This document shows, one piece after another, positions 13,641-26,200 of a DNA stretch of 64,000 nt. This stretch comes from Callaeas wilsoni. Its lineage: Eukaryota; Chordata; Aves; Passeriformes; Callaeidae. Location of the stretch: assembly GCA_013398955.1 (NCBI GenBank), contig VWPU01006271.1, positions 62,001-126,000 on the forward strand, in the 5' to 3' direction. The notes under the pieces are model-generated. The model was not told the DNA's origin. It made no database searches and worked only from the letters and a program-made list of their open reading frames with translations. A program made the position numbers and the translations under genes. How positions within the stretch are numbered: the stretch's first letter is position 1; each line of letters begins with the position of its first letter.

Positions 13641-15849
13641 ATCATCCTTGTCACACGTTCAGCTTGAAGGAAATTATTCTCTGCAACTGTCTGAAAAAGC
13701 TCAGTTTCCAGGGTCTTTCCCCAAATTCTTGAGTACGTTTCCCCTGAACACTTTCTGCACTGTAAAAGGACTTTGCCTGAGCATAGGGGAAACCAAGAGC
13801 AGGGGAGATGTTGCCCAAGAGGTCTGCCATGAGAATCAGGACATGGGAAGCTCTGTCTGCAAACCCTGATCTCCCTACGTGTCCCTAACCCAAGCCCTGG
13901 ACCCACCAGCTGAAATGTGCTCCCTGGGAAGCCAGCTGCATCAGAACAATCAGGAGCCTGATGCCTTCCAGTCTTCCAGAAGCTTCAGGGTGAAACAAAT
14001 CTGGTTTTGGTCCGATTTGGACCCAAACCAGCTCATAAAAAAAAAAATTACAACCCAACACTTGATGAGATTTCCTGCCAAGAGGAAAGCCAGTGAGCTC
14101 TCGCTCCCCTCCATCACCCTTGGTTTTGGCATCCTCCAGGGCCCACGTGCTTTGGCCAAGTTTTGTTTGATCCGCAGTGTAAAGGAGGCCTGTGTCTCTG
14201 CTTCTGGCAGCTGGATTGCACCACCGGGTAATTCTGTGGCTAAACTGTTTAAGTAATGTTAATGGCTTTACAAATTCACTTTCAAAACAGCCTGAAGTGT
14301 AAAGCCAGCGGAGCTGAAGCAGCATGCTGGGGCTTAGGCATGTTTAGATAAGAGTGGGTGCAGAATAAGCTTTCCACATGAGCTGCAGGAACCAGAGATA
14401 TCTGCCTCTTAACCACCTCTCCTGCACTGCAAAGGGGTAGATCTTTGCTGCAACAGGGCAAGGATGGGAAGCCAGCACAGCTAGAGGCTTTGGGATCAGT
14501 ATTTTTGTTCTTCTTGGCAGCCGACTCCCTGTGTAGCAGGTGCTGTTGGAGAAAACCACAGAAGAGCCATGGGTAGTCTCAGGTTTTCAAAACAGCAATA
14601 AATAAAATAAGAAATAAAAAATAAAAGGGTTAGCCAACCGTGCTGAATGTACAATGAAAAGTCAAGATTTAACACAAGGCAAATCTGTCTCATACCCACC
14701 TACTTGAGGCAAAATTGCAATTCTCTGGCAGGTGTCCAGCTTTTATTCAGGATGCTCCTTGGCTCCTCAGCTGGGCAAGAGGAAGTTGAGGAGCGCAACT
14801 AGAATACTTGCTAGAGGGCAAGACTGAGCTACGTGAATCTGGGGAGAGTGCAAGCCACAGGGATACAAGTCCAAAAGCAGAGGCACAAACATGGCAATGT
14901 GGACAATGACCATATTTCCCCATCCAGACCTTTTCTGGGCTGAGCACAGAAAGCTGGGAATGCCAGAGCTCCCTGTGCTCCTGTGTATTTGCACACTGAC
15001 CCTCCCTGGCACCTGCACTGGCTTTGTGCCCACCACGGGTCATGCTGTGATTGTGATAGTCATAACAGCATCACGCAGGATTATCTGTGCCTCTCAGCAG
15101 CCCAGATTTCACACGGGTCACCCACTGCATTCCCGTAATCACAGTTGTACTCAATAATCTCTCTTGGCCAAATAAAAGTAGGTTGGGGCTATGTTTGTGC
15201 TCTGATTTACATGAGGATAAATCAGCTGTTCCGCCCCAGTGGTCGGCTGTCTACAGGCAAAGGAAGAGTGAGGTAAGGTCAGCACAGACCTCTGGAGTGT
15301 CTGCAGGAGAGATTTAATGTCTGACAGCGCTGCTCAAACTTATGTTTAGGAAACCAAACAAGTTCAAAAGAAAAATTAAGCACATGCTTAAACAAGACAG
15401 ATAATAAAGCACTAAAACAAGTCAGTAACGGGAAGGGGTGGATTTGCCCCTTTGTTCTTGATCCTTCAAATCAAAACCAAAGACTTTTCCAGTGAAACAT
15501 AACTTATGGCAAGTGAGATACTCTCTGAAACACCTTTTGCCACAAACCATGGAAGATTTAGGGGTTTTACCAAGCAGGAAAGATGGGTTTGCAGCCAGTG
15601 AGTGCAGAGTCATTCTCACACTGATCCTGACACCAGCTAAGAGGAAAACCAGATATGACCAGGTAAAACTCAAAGCCCAGACACAGCCCCCATCGCCAAA
15701 ACAGCATTCATCCTGTCCCTCATAGCTGTGTCCCAACACAAACCAGCAGCTGCTACTTCCCTCTGGATCCAACCCTTCGGTTGTGCAGTGCCCCTGCCAA
15801 GAGCATCCACACTGTTCTCAGATGCAAATCCAAGAGAGAAGGAGGCTCG
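13641..15849. other. No gene seen
   Basis: Contains open frames up to about 146 codons on the - strand (13885-14325) without any recognisable domain, and the A-rich repeat at 14595. Confidence 0.55.
14595..14628 (+). repeat. A-rich (AATAA)n simple repeat
   Basis: Short run of AATAA/AAATA words in otherwise unremarkable DNA. Confidence 0.8.
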
Positions 15850-16178
15850 GAGGGAACCTTATCACTCTGTACAATCCCTGAAAAAAGACTGGAGCCAGTC
15901 TCTTCTCCCAGGTGACAAGTGACACAACGAAAGGAAATGGCCTCAAGCTGTGCCAGGGGAGGTTTAGATAGGATACAGGAAAAATTTCTTCACTGAAAGG
16001 GTCATCAGGCACAGGAAGAAGCTGCCCCAAGAAGTGGTAGAATCACCATCCCTGGCAGTATAAAAAAAAATATGGATGTGGCATTTAAGGACATGGTTCA
16101 CTGGTGGACTTGGCAGTGCTGGGTTAATGGACTTGATGATCTTAGAGGTCTTTCCCAACCTTAATGATTCTATGATTT
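15850..16178 (+). mobile_element. CR1 LINE 3' end, about 330 bp
   Basis: Carries the CR1 segments for the RT-ORF C-terminus (CTTCTCCCAGGTGACAAGTG, AAATTTCTTCACTGAAAGGG) and ends with GACTTGATGATCTTAGAGGT and ATGATTCTATGATT. The reading frame is degenerate, with a short A-run inserted near 16063. Confidence 0.92.
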
Positions 16179-16891
16179 ATGAAGCCGCTGGCTCCAAACA
16201 TGCTCTGCACAGAGCTGTTGGTGGCACAGACCTTGCGCAGTCCCAGGGCTGGATCTGGTGGCACAGTCTCATGCTCAGAGCTGGGTTTAGGCACTGCGTG
16301 TGGCATGGTCCACCCTGCCATGCCGTTCTCATGTCACACAGTGCTGGCACACCTTCCACTGCACTGGATGGGGACTGCCAAGAGTCCCTGCTCTCTCATG
16401 AGCTTCTGCCCTTGAAGTGATGAGAGTGATTTTTCCAGTCAGCTGCAGCCTGGAATAGAAAAAAAATGCTAGTACACACCATTCCATCAAGCTGCCCCAT
16501 GTCTCCTCCCTTCCAACTGCAATCCCACAGGTTCTGCAAAAAACGAGCTATGTCCAGAAAGACAGGAACAAATCATTTAAAATGGGAAGTCTGGGGGAAA
16601 TTATTTCACTTTGTCAGGTCAGTAGATGCTCCTCAAACATATTTTTCAATCTGTGCACATCTGGAATTAATACAGATGGTGAATAAGAGCATCCAGAGAC
16701 TCAGATGTGACGGTTGGCCACTGGTCATCTACAGGATCCTTTTTCTTAGTACTTCCTCCCAAAATTGTTTTGGGCAAATTACTCAGCAATGATGAAAAAT
16801 CCTGAGGCTGCTGAAGTCAGGAGGAGATCTGCCAGTGGCTCTGAAGATTTGCAGTTTGGTTTTAGTCCTGATGGGAAGAGACAGATCAAAC

Positions 16892-17085
16892 CATGGAATC
16901 ATGGAATCATTGAATATTCTGAGTTGGAAGAGACTCACAAGGGAGTCCAACCCCTGGCCCTGCACAGGACAATCACAAGAATCCTACCATGTGGCTGAGA
17001 GTGTTGTTCAAACACGTATTGAACTCTGTCAGGCTTGGTGCTGTGACCTGGAGGAGCCTGTCCCAAATGCCCTTGTAACCTGTTC
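16892..17085 (-). mobile_element. CR1 LINE 3' end, subfamily with the GGGCCAGGAGTTGGACTC-type tail
   Basis: Begins CATGGAATCATGGAATCATT and carries CCTGGCCCTGCACAGGACAA, the reverse of the tail type also seen at 22405 and 49300. It is a different subfamily from the copies with the CAGGGACACCTTCCA block. Confidence 0.88.
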
Positions 17086-17940
17086 ATCACTCACGTTGGC
17101 TGGGCTGGGGTCAGGTCCCCCCACGGGCTCAGGTGTGTCAGGGTAACCCTGTTCAAAGCACTCACAAAGGAGGCAGCACAAGGAGGAGGCACAAATCCAT
17201 GTTTGCTGAGGCTGGACACAGCCCAGCAGCCTTCCTTCATCTCTCTCCAGGAGAAGAACGGCCTGTGGTCCCACCTGAGGAGGCTCAAGGGACTTTTATC
17301 TTCCCACACCCTCAGTCCCCATGTCCTCAGGGCCTCTTCCAGGTTGCAGGAAGCCAAAGGCACCTCCTGCTGTTCCAGGTTTGCTGCGGCTCGTCCCAGC
17401 TCAACCTCTCTGGCACATGTGCCCTGCAGTCCTTCCCCAGCTCTCTGCCCTGCCATGATTCATGGCTCCCCTTCTGCTCTTCCTTATATGGGACTTGGAA
17501 CTTCACATTTCCTGCACTAGGAAAGCCAATGCCAAAAAGTGCCTCTTTCTATGCTCAGCCACCAGTCCTGTTTGTTCCCCTGGTCCCCTGCCCACGCTGG
17601 GCACAGACCCAGCCCGCCCCACAGTGCTCCCCACACAACAGTTCCTTGGGGTGCCCCTGTCCCACACCATCCCCTACCCCACAGGTGCCATTCACATCCA
17701 CAGGCAGGGGTCTCTTCCCCATATGGCAACCCTTGGTCATTCCCATGTCCTCAAATTATGGTGCATGTGCAGCAGGGCAGATTGTCCAGGGAACACGTCC
17801 CTGCTGACCAAGACATGGGAAGTGGCTATGGTGCAGCAACCTCTCTGTTTAATCCTGACTAAGGTGTTCATTTTCATCTAATTGCAGCCAAATCAGAATT
17901 TTTGCTTTTATGTTTTGAGGTGAGATTTTTTCTATTTGGG
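17086..17940. other. C-rich segment with long chance open frames
   Basis: Composition shifts to C-rich on the + strand, suppressing stop codons and opening three overlapping frames, the longest 224 codons (17133-17807) and starting at GTG. The predicted proteins are Pro/Ser/Cys-rich without domains. I regard this as composition and not as a gene. Confidence 0.6.
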
Positions 17941-18060
17941 AAAAAAAAAAAAGACTGAGGATTTATTTACGGAGCAAAAATGTAATAAAATTAAAGTAAG
18001 TAATAAAATAAAGTAATAAAATAAATATCATTTTAAAAGTGCAATAAAATAAAATAAAGG
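17941..18060 (+). repeat. A-rich low-complexity block with repeated AATAAA words
   Basis: A 12-base A-run, then about 100 bases dominated by AATAAAAT / AAAGTAAT words, ending AAAATAAAATAAAGG. The several AATAAA hexamers are a by-product of composition and are not evidence for a polyadenylation site. Confidence 0.85.
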
Positions 18061-21000
18061 CACAGGAGTACAGTAATTAACTCTCAAAGCCATTAAACTA
18101 CATGTTTTTCACTGCCAAAGTCCTTAATGGGAATATTTTGGTCTGTAATGACAATCTGCCTTCTCAGCAGCCCTTTCTTGTCCGGTGATTTCCAGACAAG
18201 GGTTTGTCAATCCTGACTATGGCAACCAGCTTGAAAATTCTCTTTGTGTGGCCAGGGAATACAGCAGATATGGCAAAAAGGGATTGGCAGATTCAGGAAG
18301 GCAATTCCCAGGAAAATAATCTGGCTAGTGAGAAGGGGATGGAAAGGAAATCTCTCCTGGGACAGAAAATCCTTTGGAGGTGAGAGGAGATGATGCAGCA
18401 CTTCAGATACTCCAGCTCTGTCTCCAAACATCTGATTCTCCAGAATATAAAAATAAAACAAGGGTACATGAAGGGACAAATGAGTGTGAAGTAGGAATAA
18501 GTTGGTCAGAAAAAGGAAAAATTCTGGAAAAGGAAAAAACTGTTTTTTCTAAACGTTGGACAGGAGAAGAGCATCCAGCAAGTGGGTATTCAAGCCCAGC
18601 AGGATGGAGGATCATTGAGCAGTTGCTTCTCATCCATTCCCTCCCACCTGGTGACAGGCACAACATCCACAGTGACAACCCTTCCAGGACCATTGCAAAG
18701 AGAAGTCTGAGGAACAGGAAAAATGGATCCTGCTGGGTCTGATCCAAAGGATAGAATGAGTTTTCTGCAATTTCCTCTTCTAAAGTTTTCCACTGCTGCA
18801 TCTCAGGGCAGCTTTGATCTGTGCTCATTCCAGCTGCTTTCCAGTAGGATGAACCTTCTTCCCTTTCCAGGCAAAGCCAGCTTGTCCAGTTCTCCAAAGA
18901 ACTGCAGAGGCATGGAAGACACTGCAGAAATCCCCAGAGCCCTGACTGCAGAGTTGTGTTTCTGGAAGGAGTGGGGCTGTGCAGCCAGGGTGATTCCTGT
19001 TTGCAGCTCTCACATGCTCAGCTGGAGTTTGCAGTCGCAGAGATTTGGCTCCAAAGCCCTGGGTGTGATTTTAAATCCCACAGTCCGTGCTGCCTCCCTG
19101 CACTGCTGCTGCTTTTCCATGTCCCTGGCAGGTGAACAAGGAGGAGGTGACATGTACTTTCATGGGCCTTGGACAACTATTGCTTTTGCTGCTCACATTT
19201 AACAGCCACACGTTGCCACTGACACTTATCTCAGTTGCCTTCTGTCTCTCCACGAAATGATCACAGCTCTCTGTATGGAAAATTTAGCTGCTCTGAGGAT
19301 CAAGCTGTGCTGCTAGTTCCATGTGGGAAGGATCGGAAATGGATTAAGTGGGGTTTCAAAACACAGATTGATATGATGGGCTGGAACAAGATCTTGGTTT
19401 GGAAGCACCATGAAAACATCATCTTGGATTTCGGCATGCTGAAAGCTAGGAGTGAATTGCACGCCAAGATTTTTTAGACGGGGGGAAATTAGAAGCAAGA
19501 GGAAGGATGACAGAGATTTATAAAACCATGAAAGGAGCAGAAAAGGTAGTGATTTTTGCATGGTCTCTTTTAAGGCAAAATCTAGGGAAATCTAATGAAA
19601 CCAAAACAAAGAATCTTCAAGGTAAACTGCAAGTCAGTTCTTCATGTGACATGTGGTCAAACTGTGAAAAACCTCATCACAAGATTTCGTGGTGCTAGAA
19701 GAGGTGAGGCTGACAGGTCAGTCATTCCCAGGGTCCTCCTGGTCATCCTTTTCGTTCTTATTAAAAATAAGTTCAATGGTTTCCTTTTTTCAGTCCCTGG
19801 GGACTTCACCGACTGCCATGACTTTTTAAATATCTTAGAGAGTGGCTTGGCAACTGCATCAGCCAATTCCCCCAGGACTCTGGAATGCTTCTTGTCAGGT
19901 CTCACAGACTTACACGTGTTCAGAATCCTCAGGTTGTCATGAACCTGATCCCCTACAGTGGGAGAGACTTTGCTCAGCCAGTCCCTGCCTTGTAGCCCAT
20001 CCAATTTAACTGTACAGATCATATTTATGCTCCTGGGATGCTTCTGAGTAATTTACTGCTGTAGGCACAGCCTGTGCATCCCCTCAGCTCCAGCCGTGGT
20101 GGGACATATGAAGACAAAACAGCATAAAGGCTGAGCTGCAGTGACATTGAGGTTTTGGACAAGGTGAGTTCAGCTGTGACTTAAATTCCCAGTGTTCTTC
20201 ATGGCTTACAGCTGTCTGGACATCTGTGGAGAAGAAAACATTGTCCACCTGATCCAAAACCGGTGCTGATGTTCCCAAGCATCAACAATCACTCGGCATT
20301 GATTAAACACTCAGTCTCCCCCCTGAGCTTGTCTCTCTCCTGCTCTCTGCTCTCAAGTTCAGTCTTCCCTCAGAGGAATTGCTGCACAACTTGGCTTTAA
20401 CCAAAATAAACTGTCCTGGCACGAGTTCCTGTTTTTCAAGATATAGCTTTAAAATAACAAGGAGCAGATTTTCCCCTTCCTTGCTCTTACAGGCTCCATT
20501 GTGAAAGCTTCGAAGATTGTCACCTACAACACCACGTTGACCCCAGAGCACTCATTTATTTATTCTCTCATGAGAGGCATTTCTGTAGCCGATGGAGATT
20601 TATAGGTTGAAAGCAGACAAGATTTTCCATTACTTGTAAACTTTCGGAAAAATCAGAGGGACAAAGACAGCTTGGGGCTTCCAAGCTGTAAAACAACACT
20701 CAGCCCATCTGATTTTAAGTGTTTTAGACTTTATATCAATATTGTTCTTCCATGGGACGGGGTAGGAAGAGGGACTTAGTAGGAAGAGAGACTCATCTAC
20801 CCCAACAGCAGGAGAAATCTTTTGGAAACAACAACAAAACCACAGGCCTGGGTAATCCCCGTTAACAAAACAAAGCTGCAGTTCGGATTGTATGTACAAA
20901 CTGGAATCAGGCAGATTTATTCCCGTGGTGCTGTGAGACCAAAGAGATATCAAAGTGGTCACAGAAGTATTTTGGACACTCACCAAATGCATCCTTTTGT

Positions 21001-21460
21001 CATCTTCTCTTTTCTCCTTCAATTTGAAGGAATCGAGCCCCAAGTACTCTAATCCATCTTGGATCTCCCACTCTGTTCCTCCTGTTATTTTAACTTTAGG
21101 CACAGCAGTCCTTTGAAAAAGTGCCTCGTTCCCACTGCCTGGGAGCTATGGGAAAAAGCTATCTTGGTCCTATCAGGAATGTGCCTCGCCTCTGCCCTGC
21201 GGTTGTGTTGCCTTCGGAGAAACTGGTGTCACAAAGCACTGCAGAAGGACAGGCCACAGTGTTCCCTTGGAAAAGCTGGGGAAAGGGGGGGACAAGTGGG
21301 TCAGGCTGTGCTGTTCCATTGCTCCTGAGAAGCTGGAGGGAAGTTGGAGATACCTGGGTTGTTTTTCCCAGCTCCTTGGGGATGTTTTAGAGAGGTGGAA
21401 AATTTAGGACAACAAGCAGCCGGAATTTGAAAAACCCAATCCCTGTGAGCAGCTAGAGGC
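18061..21460. other. No gene seen
   Basis: Unique DNA. Frames up to about 164 codons (18403-18897, - strand; 18723-19202, + strand) overlap on opposite strands and show no recognisable motif. Confidence 0.5.
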
Positions 21461-21517
21461 TGAGTTGGATTTGATGATCTTAAAGGTCTTTTCCAACCTT
21501 GATGATTCTTTCATTCC
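21461..21517 (+). mobile_element. CR1 LINE tail fragment
   Basis: TTGGATTTGATGATCTTAAA, then GGTCTTTTCCAACCTTGATG and ATTCTTTCATTCC, a short + strand CR1 3' end with a slightly decayed terminal repeat. Confidence 0.85.
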
Positions 21518-22019
21518 AGGATTCTAAGGGAGATGCTGGAAAGCATCTCACACAGTGCTAGGAACCCACACTTTTGCAAGCGAATCAAGAGTTTTCTGGC
21601 TGGTCTCTCTCCACAAGGTATAATGGAAGCTCAGACACCTAGTACACATGGCTTCAGGGACATGGAGACTTCCACACATCTGGGTCTCCATCCAGAGATG
21701 AATCCCACCCTGGAGCCAGTGAGATGAATTCCCACCCACCTGGCCAAAGGGTTTTATGGGTGTGGGTACCAGGAGGATTACACAGCAAAGGTTGAGAGGG
21801 TAAGAACACATTTTGTAGCTTGGGTTTGCTGCATGTCCTACCTGACACAGCTCCTGGAAGTTCATCGTTCAACTCAAAGGTTCAGCTCCTTTGAAGGTGG
21901 AAGAGCTTAAGTGAGAAAGAAGGAGTCCAGTGAGCAGATACAGACCCTCCATGGGTGAGGAGGGTGAGCATCTGTACTTGCCTTCCAGCCAGGAGGTGTG
22001 TTAAGCTGGAATACATTAT

Positions 22020-22329
22020 ATGCTGAAGAGATACATCCGGTATTTCCCAAATAGAACTATTATCCATGTAAAGTTAGAGTATTCTGCCCCAAATTCCCTA
22101 ACAGAGCTACAAGGAGTGAGCAGAAGAGGCAAGCTGAGAAATTGGGACACCCAGCCTCAGAAGGATGAGAGCCACTGCACTCCATCCCATGGCCTGTGCA
22201 AGCTCCAAGCTCCAAAAGTGTCTCATGCCAGTGTCTGGGAAGTCCACCTGGAGATGGAAGATTTGTCCCCTCAGGAACTACAGGAGATCCACAACCTTCT
22301 GAACCAACTGATCAGCCAATATTTCCAAG
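22020..22329 (+). CDS. Hypothetical first coding exon of an unrecognised two-exon gene (speculative)
   Basis: An ATG-initiated frame open from 22020 past a CAAG|GTATCT donor at 22330. An acceptor-like TACTTGCCTTCCAG ends at 21988, and an in-frame stop at 22002 would make the first bases untranslated. The predicted 103-residue segment is basic at its N-terminus (KRYIRYFPNR) and ends in a helix-like acidic/Leu-rich stretch (EMEDLSPQELQEIHNLLNQL). No domain or family is recognised. Coding potential is suggested by composition only. The ATG context is poor (T at -3). The alternative is a chance frame. Confidence 0.2.
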
Positions 22330-22404
22330 GTATCTCAAATACCACTAAATGCCCTTGTTGATGTAACTGGACCCTGACCATTCCTGGCCATCTGACTCAA
22401 ACAG

Positions 22405-22535
22405 TTTGATTTCAAGGAGTGTTTGGACAACACTCCCAGGAACATGGTGTGATCCTTGGGATGACCTGTGCAGGGCCAGGAGTTGGACTCAATGATCCTG
22501 GTGGGTCCCTTCCAACTTAGCATATTCTGTGATCT
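22405..22535 (+). mobile_element. CR1 LINE tail, inside a candidate intron
   Basis: Contains TTTGGACAACACTCCCAGGA, GTGCAGGGCCAGGAGTTGGA and CTCAATGATCCTGGTGGGTC, ending CATATTCTGTGATCTTCTC. It lies between two exon-like segments (22020-22329 and 22646-22860). Confidence 0.9.
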
Positions 22536-22645
22536 TCTCATACACCCAACTCCAGCATCTCCACCAGATTTGGAGGTTTAGCTTGTGACTCTTGGTTGCT
22601 CAGAGTCCAGAAATGGGCAGATATTCCTTCTGTTTATGTCCATAG

Positions 22646-22860
22646 CAAAATTCTCACTGAACTCAGAGAGAAGAACCAGAAGTCACAGCCCTCAGTGGTG
22701 GGAAATGCACAGACAAGTGATGATGACAGAAATCACAGAAAACACTTTGGCTGAAGCTCCCCAGACCACTGTCATTGCCCCCTTCACCTCAGCCTACTCC
22801 TCAAGCACATGGACCCCATCTGTGTCCCCAGCTTCCAGAGACATTGCACTTGGCACCTGA
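22646..22860 (+). CDS. Hypothetical second coding exon, in phase with 22020-22329 (speculative)
   Basis: An acceptor-like TTCTGTTTATGTCCATAG ends at 22645. Joining after 22329 keeps the frame and gives a 174-residue predicted product that stops at 22860. The segment is Ser/Thr-rich (PQTTVIAPFTSAYSSST). The implied 316-base intron contains a CR1 tail. No homologue is recognised. Two other frames are also open across this stretch, which weakens the case for this one. Confidence 0.18.
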
Positions 22861-23074
22861 TGTATCTCCTCAAAATACCTTCAGCTGTGCAGAGAATGGT
22901 GGGCTTCAGTCTGGAAACACAAGCCACTCTGAGAAGAGTTCTTCTCCAACTTGCTGTGATGGGACAGAACTGGTTAATGCTTTTGCAAGGGTGTTAGGCC
23001 AGCTGCCAAACCTGCCTGTGGGGAATCGATCCAAACTTGACTCATCCTCAAGTGATTCAGACTGTTCCCTCTAG

Positions 23075-25890
23075 TACTTTGAAAAAGGTTGTCAGTCTTC
23101 TTGCTTCAGGCCAGAGCAGGATTGATGGATGGGGGAGAAGGCAACAGGCATGGCACCTGGCCTCCTTCAGAGTGATTTGGGACTGGCTATTCACTCACCC
23201 TCCGCAGAAATCCACTTTCCGCACGTGAAATGAAGGGGGTTGCACTTCTCCAAAGTATCTGGGTGCCTCAGGAGATGACCTTGGGCCAGCCAAGCATCCT
23301 GGCTCTACTGGACTGGGAGCCCATAAAAAGCAAAGCAAAGGCTGAGTCAGGCCCTTGGTATGCTGCCCTTGCTGCAGCACTCTGCAGTAAATGCACTGGC
23401 CAGAGCACAAAGCCCAGTCAAGGAAACAGGATGTCCAGTGGAAGCACTTCTTAGAACTGGGAACATCACACTCTCCAGAGACATCCCCAAGATCACACTG
23501 TTTTCCAGGCTCTGTAGAAACCTGGGAGAAAATGCCTCACCTTTGCTGAAGCACCAAAGCCAGAAGAGGACATGATCAGCATCGAGCCATAGGTAATCAC
23601 TGCTTCTTTCCTCCTCTCTTGGAGCAAACAAGCTCCTCATCCTCACACTCATGTGGCAGGATTTCGCTCACTGGACATGTCAGAGCATTTTCTGGTAAAT
23701 AACTATTATAAACCTGTAAGAGGGGGATAGGAAGAGCAGGAGGGAGGTGGGAAGAGCAGCAGGGATACCTGGAAAGGACTAGGGTGAGCTGTTTCTGCAG
23801 CGACACACCCAGAACCACCAAGCTCCACACTTGGTCTTGGAGACTGTCTCCTCTTCTACCAAGCCCATATCTGCCCTTGCAGGCACCCCAGGGAACTTTT
23901 AAGACCCAGGATAACTTAGGAGGAGATTTAGGAATCTTTTTGACAGAGTAATGCTGAAAATGAAAGAACAGAATCTAAGAACAAAGAAGATCAGAATGTT
24001 ACTTGCAAATACAGACTCTTTCCAAATAATGGGGTATGATAATAGCCCTAATTAAATCAAAGATATAAAACATAGGTCATAACAAATATAATCTAAATGA
24101 GAGGTCATGCTTATGTCATTGTGTCCCACCCAAAGCAGTCAAAAGTGACCTTGGAAGACCTCAGAACCAGAGGCCAATTCTGGTAAGAGCACAGAGCAGC
24201 CACACAACCCCCGTTTGTTTCTCAGTGCTTGATATGAGTTTGCCTCAGAGCTGTGGTGGCAGACAAAGATAAGTAACATCAGTTTCCCATTAATCTGTGG
24301 CCACATGGTCATTGGGTGCATGGAAGCCAAACAATATTGCTGAGATCTACTTCTTTCCCCTGTTTTTATACCCATGGTCTTTTGCCAAAAGCTCCCAAAG
24401 CCATCAATAGAAACAAATCAATAACAAGACTGAAATAATTTCCATGAATGAAATGCGTAGCTGTTTCTAGTAAACTCCTAAAAGATAAAGCTTGGATTCC
24501 TTGCTCAAGCACACAGAAAGGCTTTATATAGTGCAAATTTTAAAAAATAAAATATACCAATGAACTAGCTATTCCTTAAATATTTTACTGCTGCCTTTTG
24601 TGTCAATGCATCTTCTTGACGGGCTTCTGGCTGAAGGCAGGTTGATGGATACCTCCAGCTGTGTAAGTAGATGGAGGGAGCTCAATGCTTCAGTGCACAT
24701 CGGCCAAGTTTGCACAGCGCATCCCCTCCACCAGGCTGGGGTGATGTCAGAGGCCAAGTGCACATCCGAAAAGAAGCGTTTTCTGAGTTCAGAAGGGTAA
24801 TGTCCCATGGCACTGTGTCCTTACCAACATCTGCCTGAGTGTAACCTTGCAGTCATCTCCAAACTGCTGCAGCAAAGGCCAGTCCTGCTTCACCTGCCAT
24901 GACCTCCCAAGCACGCGTGAGCTCCCACACTCCTTTTCTGCAGAAGGGCTGATTGGGAAACTGGTCCAGCGTGGGATTAAGCAATGTTTCATTTTTTCAA
25001 GACCCTTTCACTTCCAATTCTCTTGAGTCAGTTCCTAGGAAATGACTCTAGCATTTGCCCAGTGCAAATGGGTCAGGAGAAATGTGCAGGTGGGTGGGAG
25101 GGGAGGGTGCAAAGACTGCAGGGCTCTGACCAAAGCAGAGGAAACAAACAGCACCTCAAGCATGACTCCTGTCCACCCACGGACAGAAAGGCAATTTCAG
25201 AATGTGGCTTCCAGCCCTAGAGAACAGTCCGTTGAGAGCAGTAACATTGTCACTACTACCAGATACTTTTTACCTTCTCTGTTACTATCTTTATTTCCTC
25301 CATGCCAGAGCAGACAGTACAAAAAGCCTCACACTACATTTGCATCCTTTTAGGGCTCCTTTGCATCACTAGAGGAAATTTTGCATGTTTCAGACTCAGG
25401 CTCAGAAGTGGATTTGTCTATGGAACATATCCCTGCACAGACTATGTTGATGGTTTACCATATTTATACAAGAGCTTGACCACTGTAAATTGTAGTTCAG
25501 GGACAGCCCAGAGACCTTCCTTTCCAAGACAGGTTGCTGTCATCCCCTGCTCTGGGTGTAGACAAGGCTACTCAGTAGATACACATAGGAAGAGGAGCAC
25601 TCAGCCATGAGCAACCTGGAGTTTATACAGAAGATGAACTAAAATAATTTCAGCTCCATCTCAGGTTTCAATTGGTTGGTTTTTAACAAATTTCTTTGGG
25701 AAACTCTTTTATGTGAAATGATTGTTCTGGAGAAGACAAGGAACAGCTAATACATCTCAAGTAAAGACATATAAGGTCCTGTGACAGCTCTTGTATTCAT
25801 GTCACAGTGCATGACACATGGATAATTCATGTGGAAGATCCTGCCTAGAAGCCAAAGGACAGAAGGGAAAACTCCCACTGATTTTATAGT
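23075..25890. other. No gene seen
   Basis: Unique sequence without CR1 tails, moderately AT-rich between 23930 and 24560. No supported feature. Confidence 0.55.
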
Positions 25891-26200
25891 CATAGAATCA
25901 TGGAATGGTCTGAGTTGGAAGGGACCTTAAAGATCATCTTGTTCCAACCCTGCTGCCACGGGCAGGGACACCTCCCATTAGACGAGGTTGCTCAGAGCCC
26001 CCTCCAGCCTGGCCTTGAACACTTCCAGGGATGGGACATCCATAGCTTCTCTGGGCAACCTGTGCAAGGGCCTCATCACCCTCCCAGAAAATAATTTCTT
26101 CCTAATATCCAACCCAAACCTGCCCTCTGTCAGTTTAAAGCCATTCCCCCTTGTTCTATCACTACATGCCTTTGTCAAAAGTCCCTCTCCATCTTTTTCA
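25891..26200 (-). mobile_element. CR1 LINE 3' end, about 310 bp
   Basis: Begins CATAGAATCATGGAATGGTC and carries the whole standard reverse CR1 3' block. On the - strand it still reads through the end of the reverse-transcriptase ORF, with RTRGNGFKLTEGRFGLDIRK and HRLPREAMDVPSLEVFKARL recognisable. It has lost little sequence and is probably one of the younger copies here. Confidence 0.95.

Noticed and set aside
13885..14325. 146-codon reverse-strand frame
   Set aside because: No domain, overlapped by a 125-codon frame on the + strand, and no splice or promoter context.
17133..17807. 224-codon + strand open frame
   Set aside because: Begins at GTG, lies in a C-rich stretch where three frames are open together, and encodes a Pro/Ser/Cys-rich sequence without domain or splice context.
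17941..18060. Several AATAAA hexamers as polyadenylation sites
   Set aside because: They are part of an A-rich low-complexity block with no gene end nearby.
25978..26178. Reverse-strand frame with reverse-transcriptase-like sequence
   Set aside because: It is the C-terminal remnant of a CR1 element, already annotated as a mobile element. The same applies to 4828-5034.
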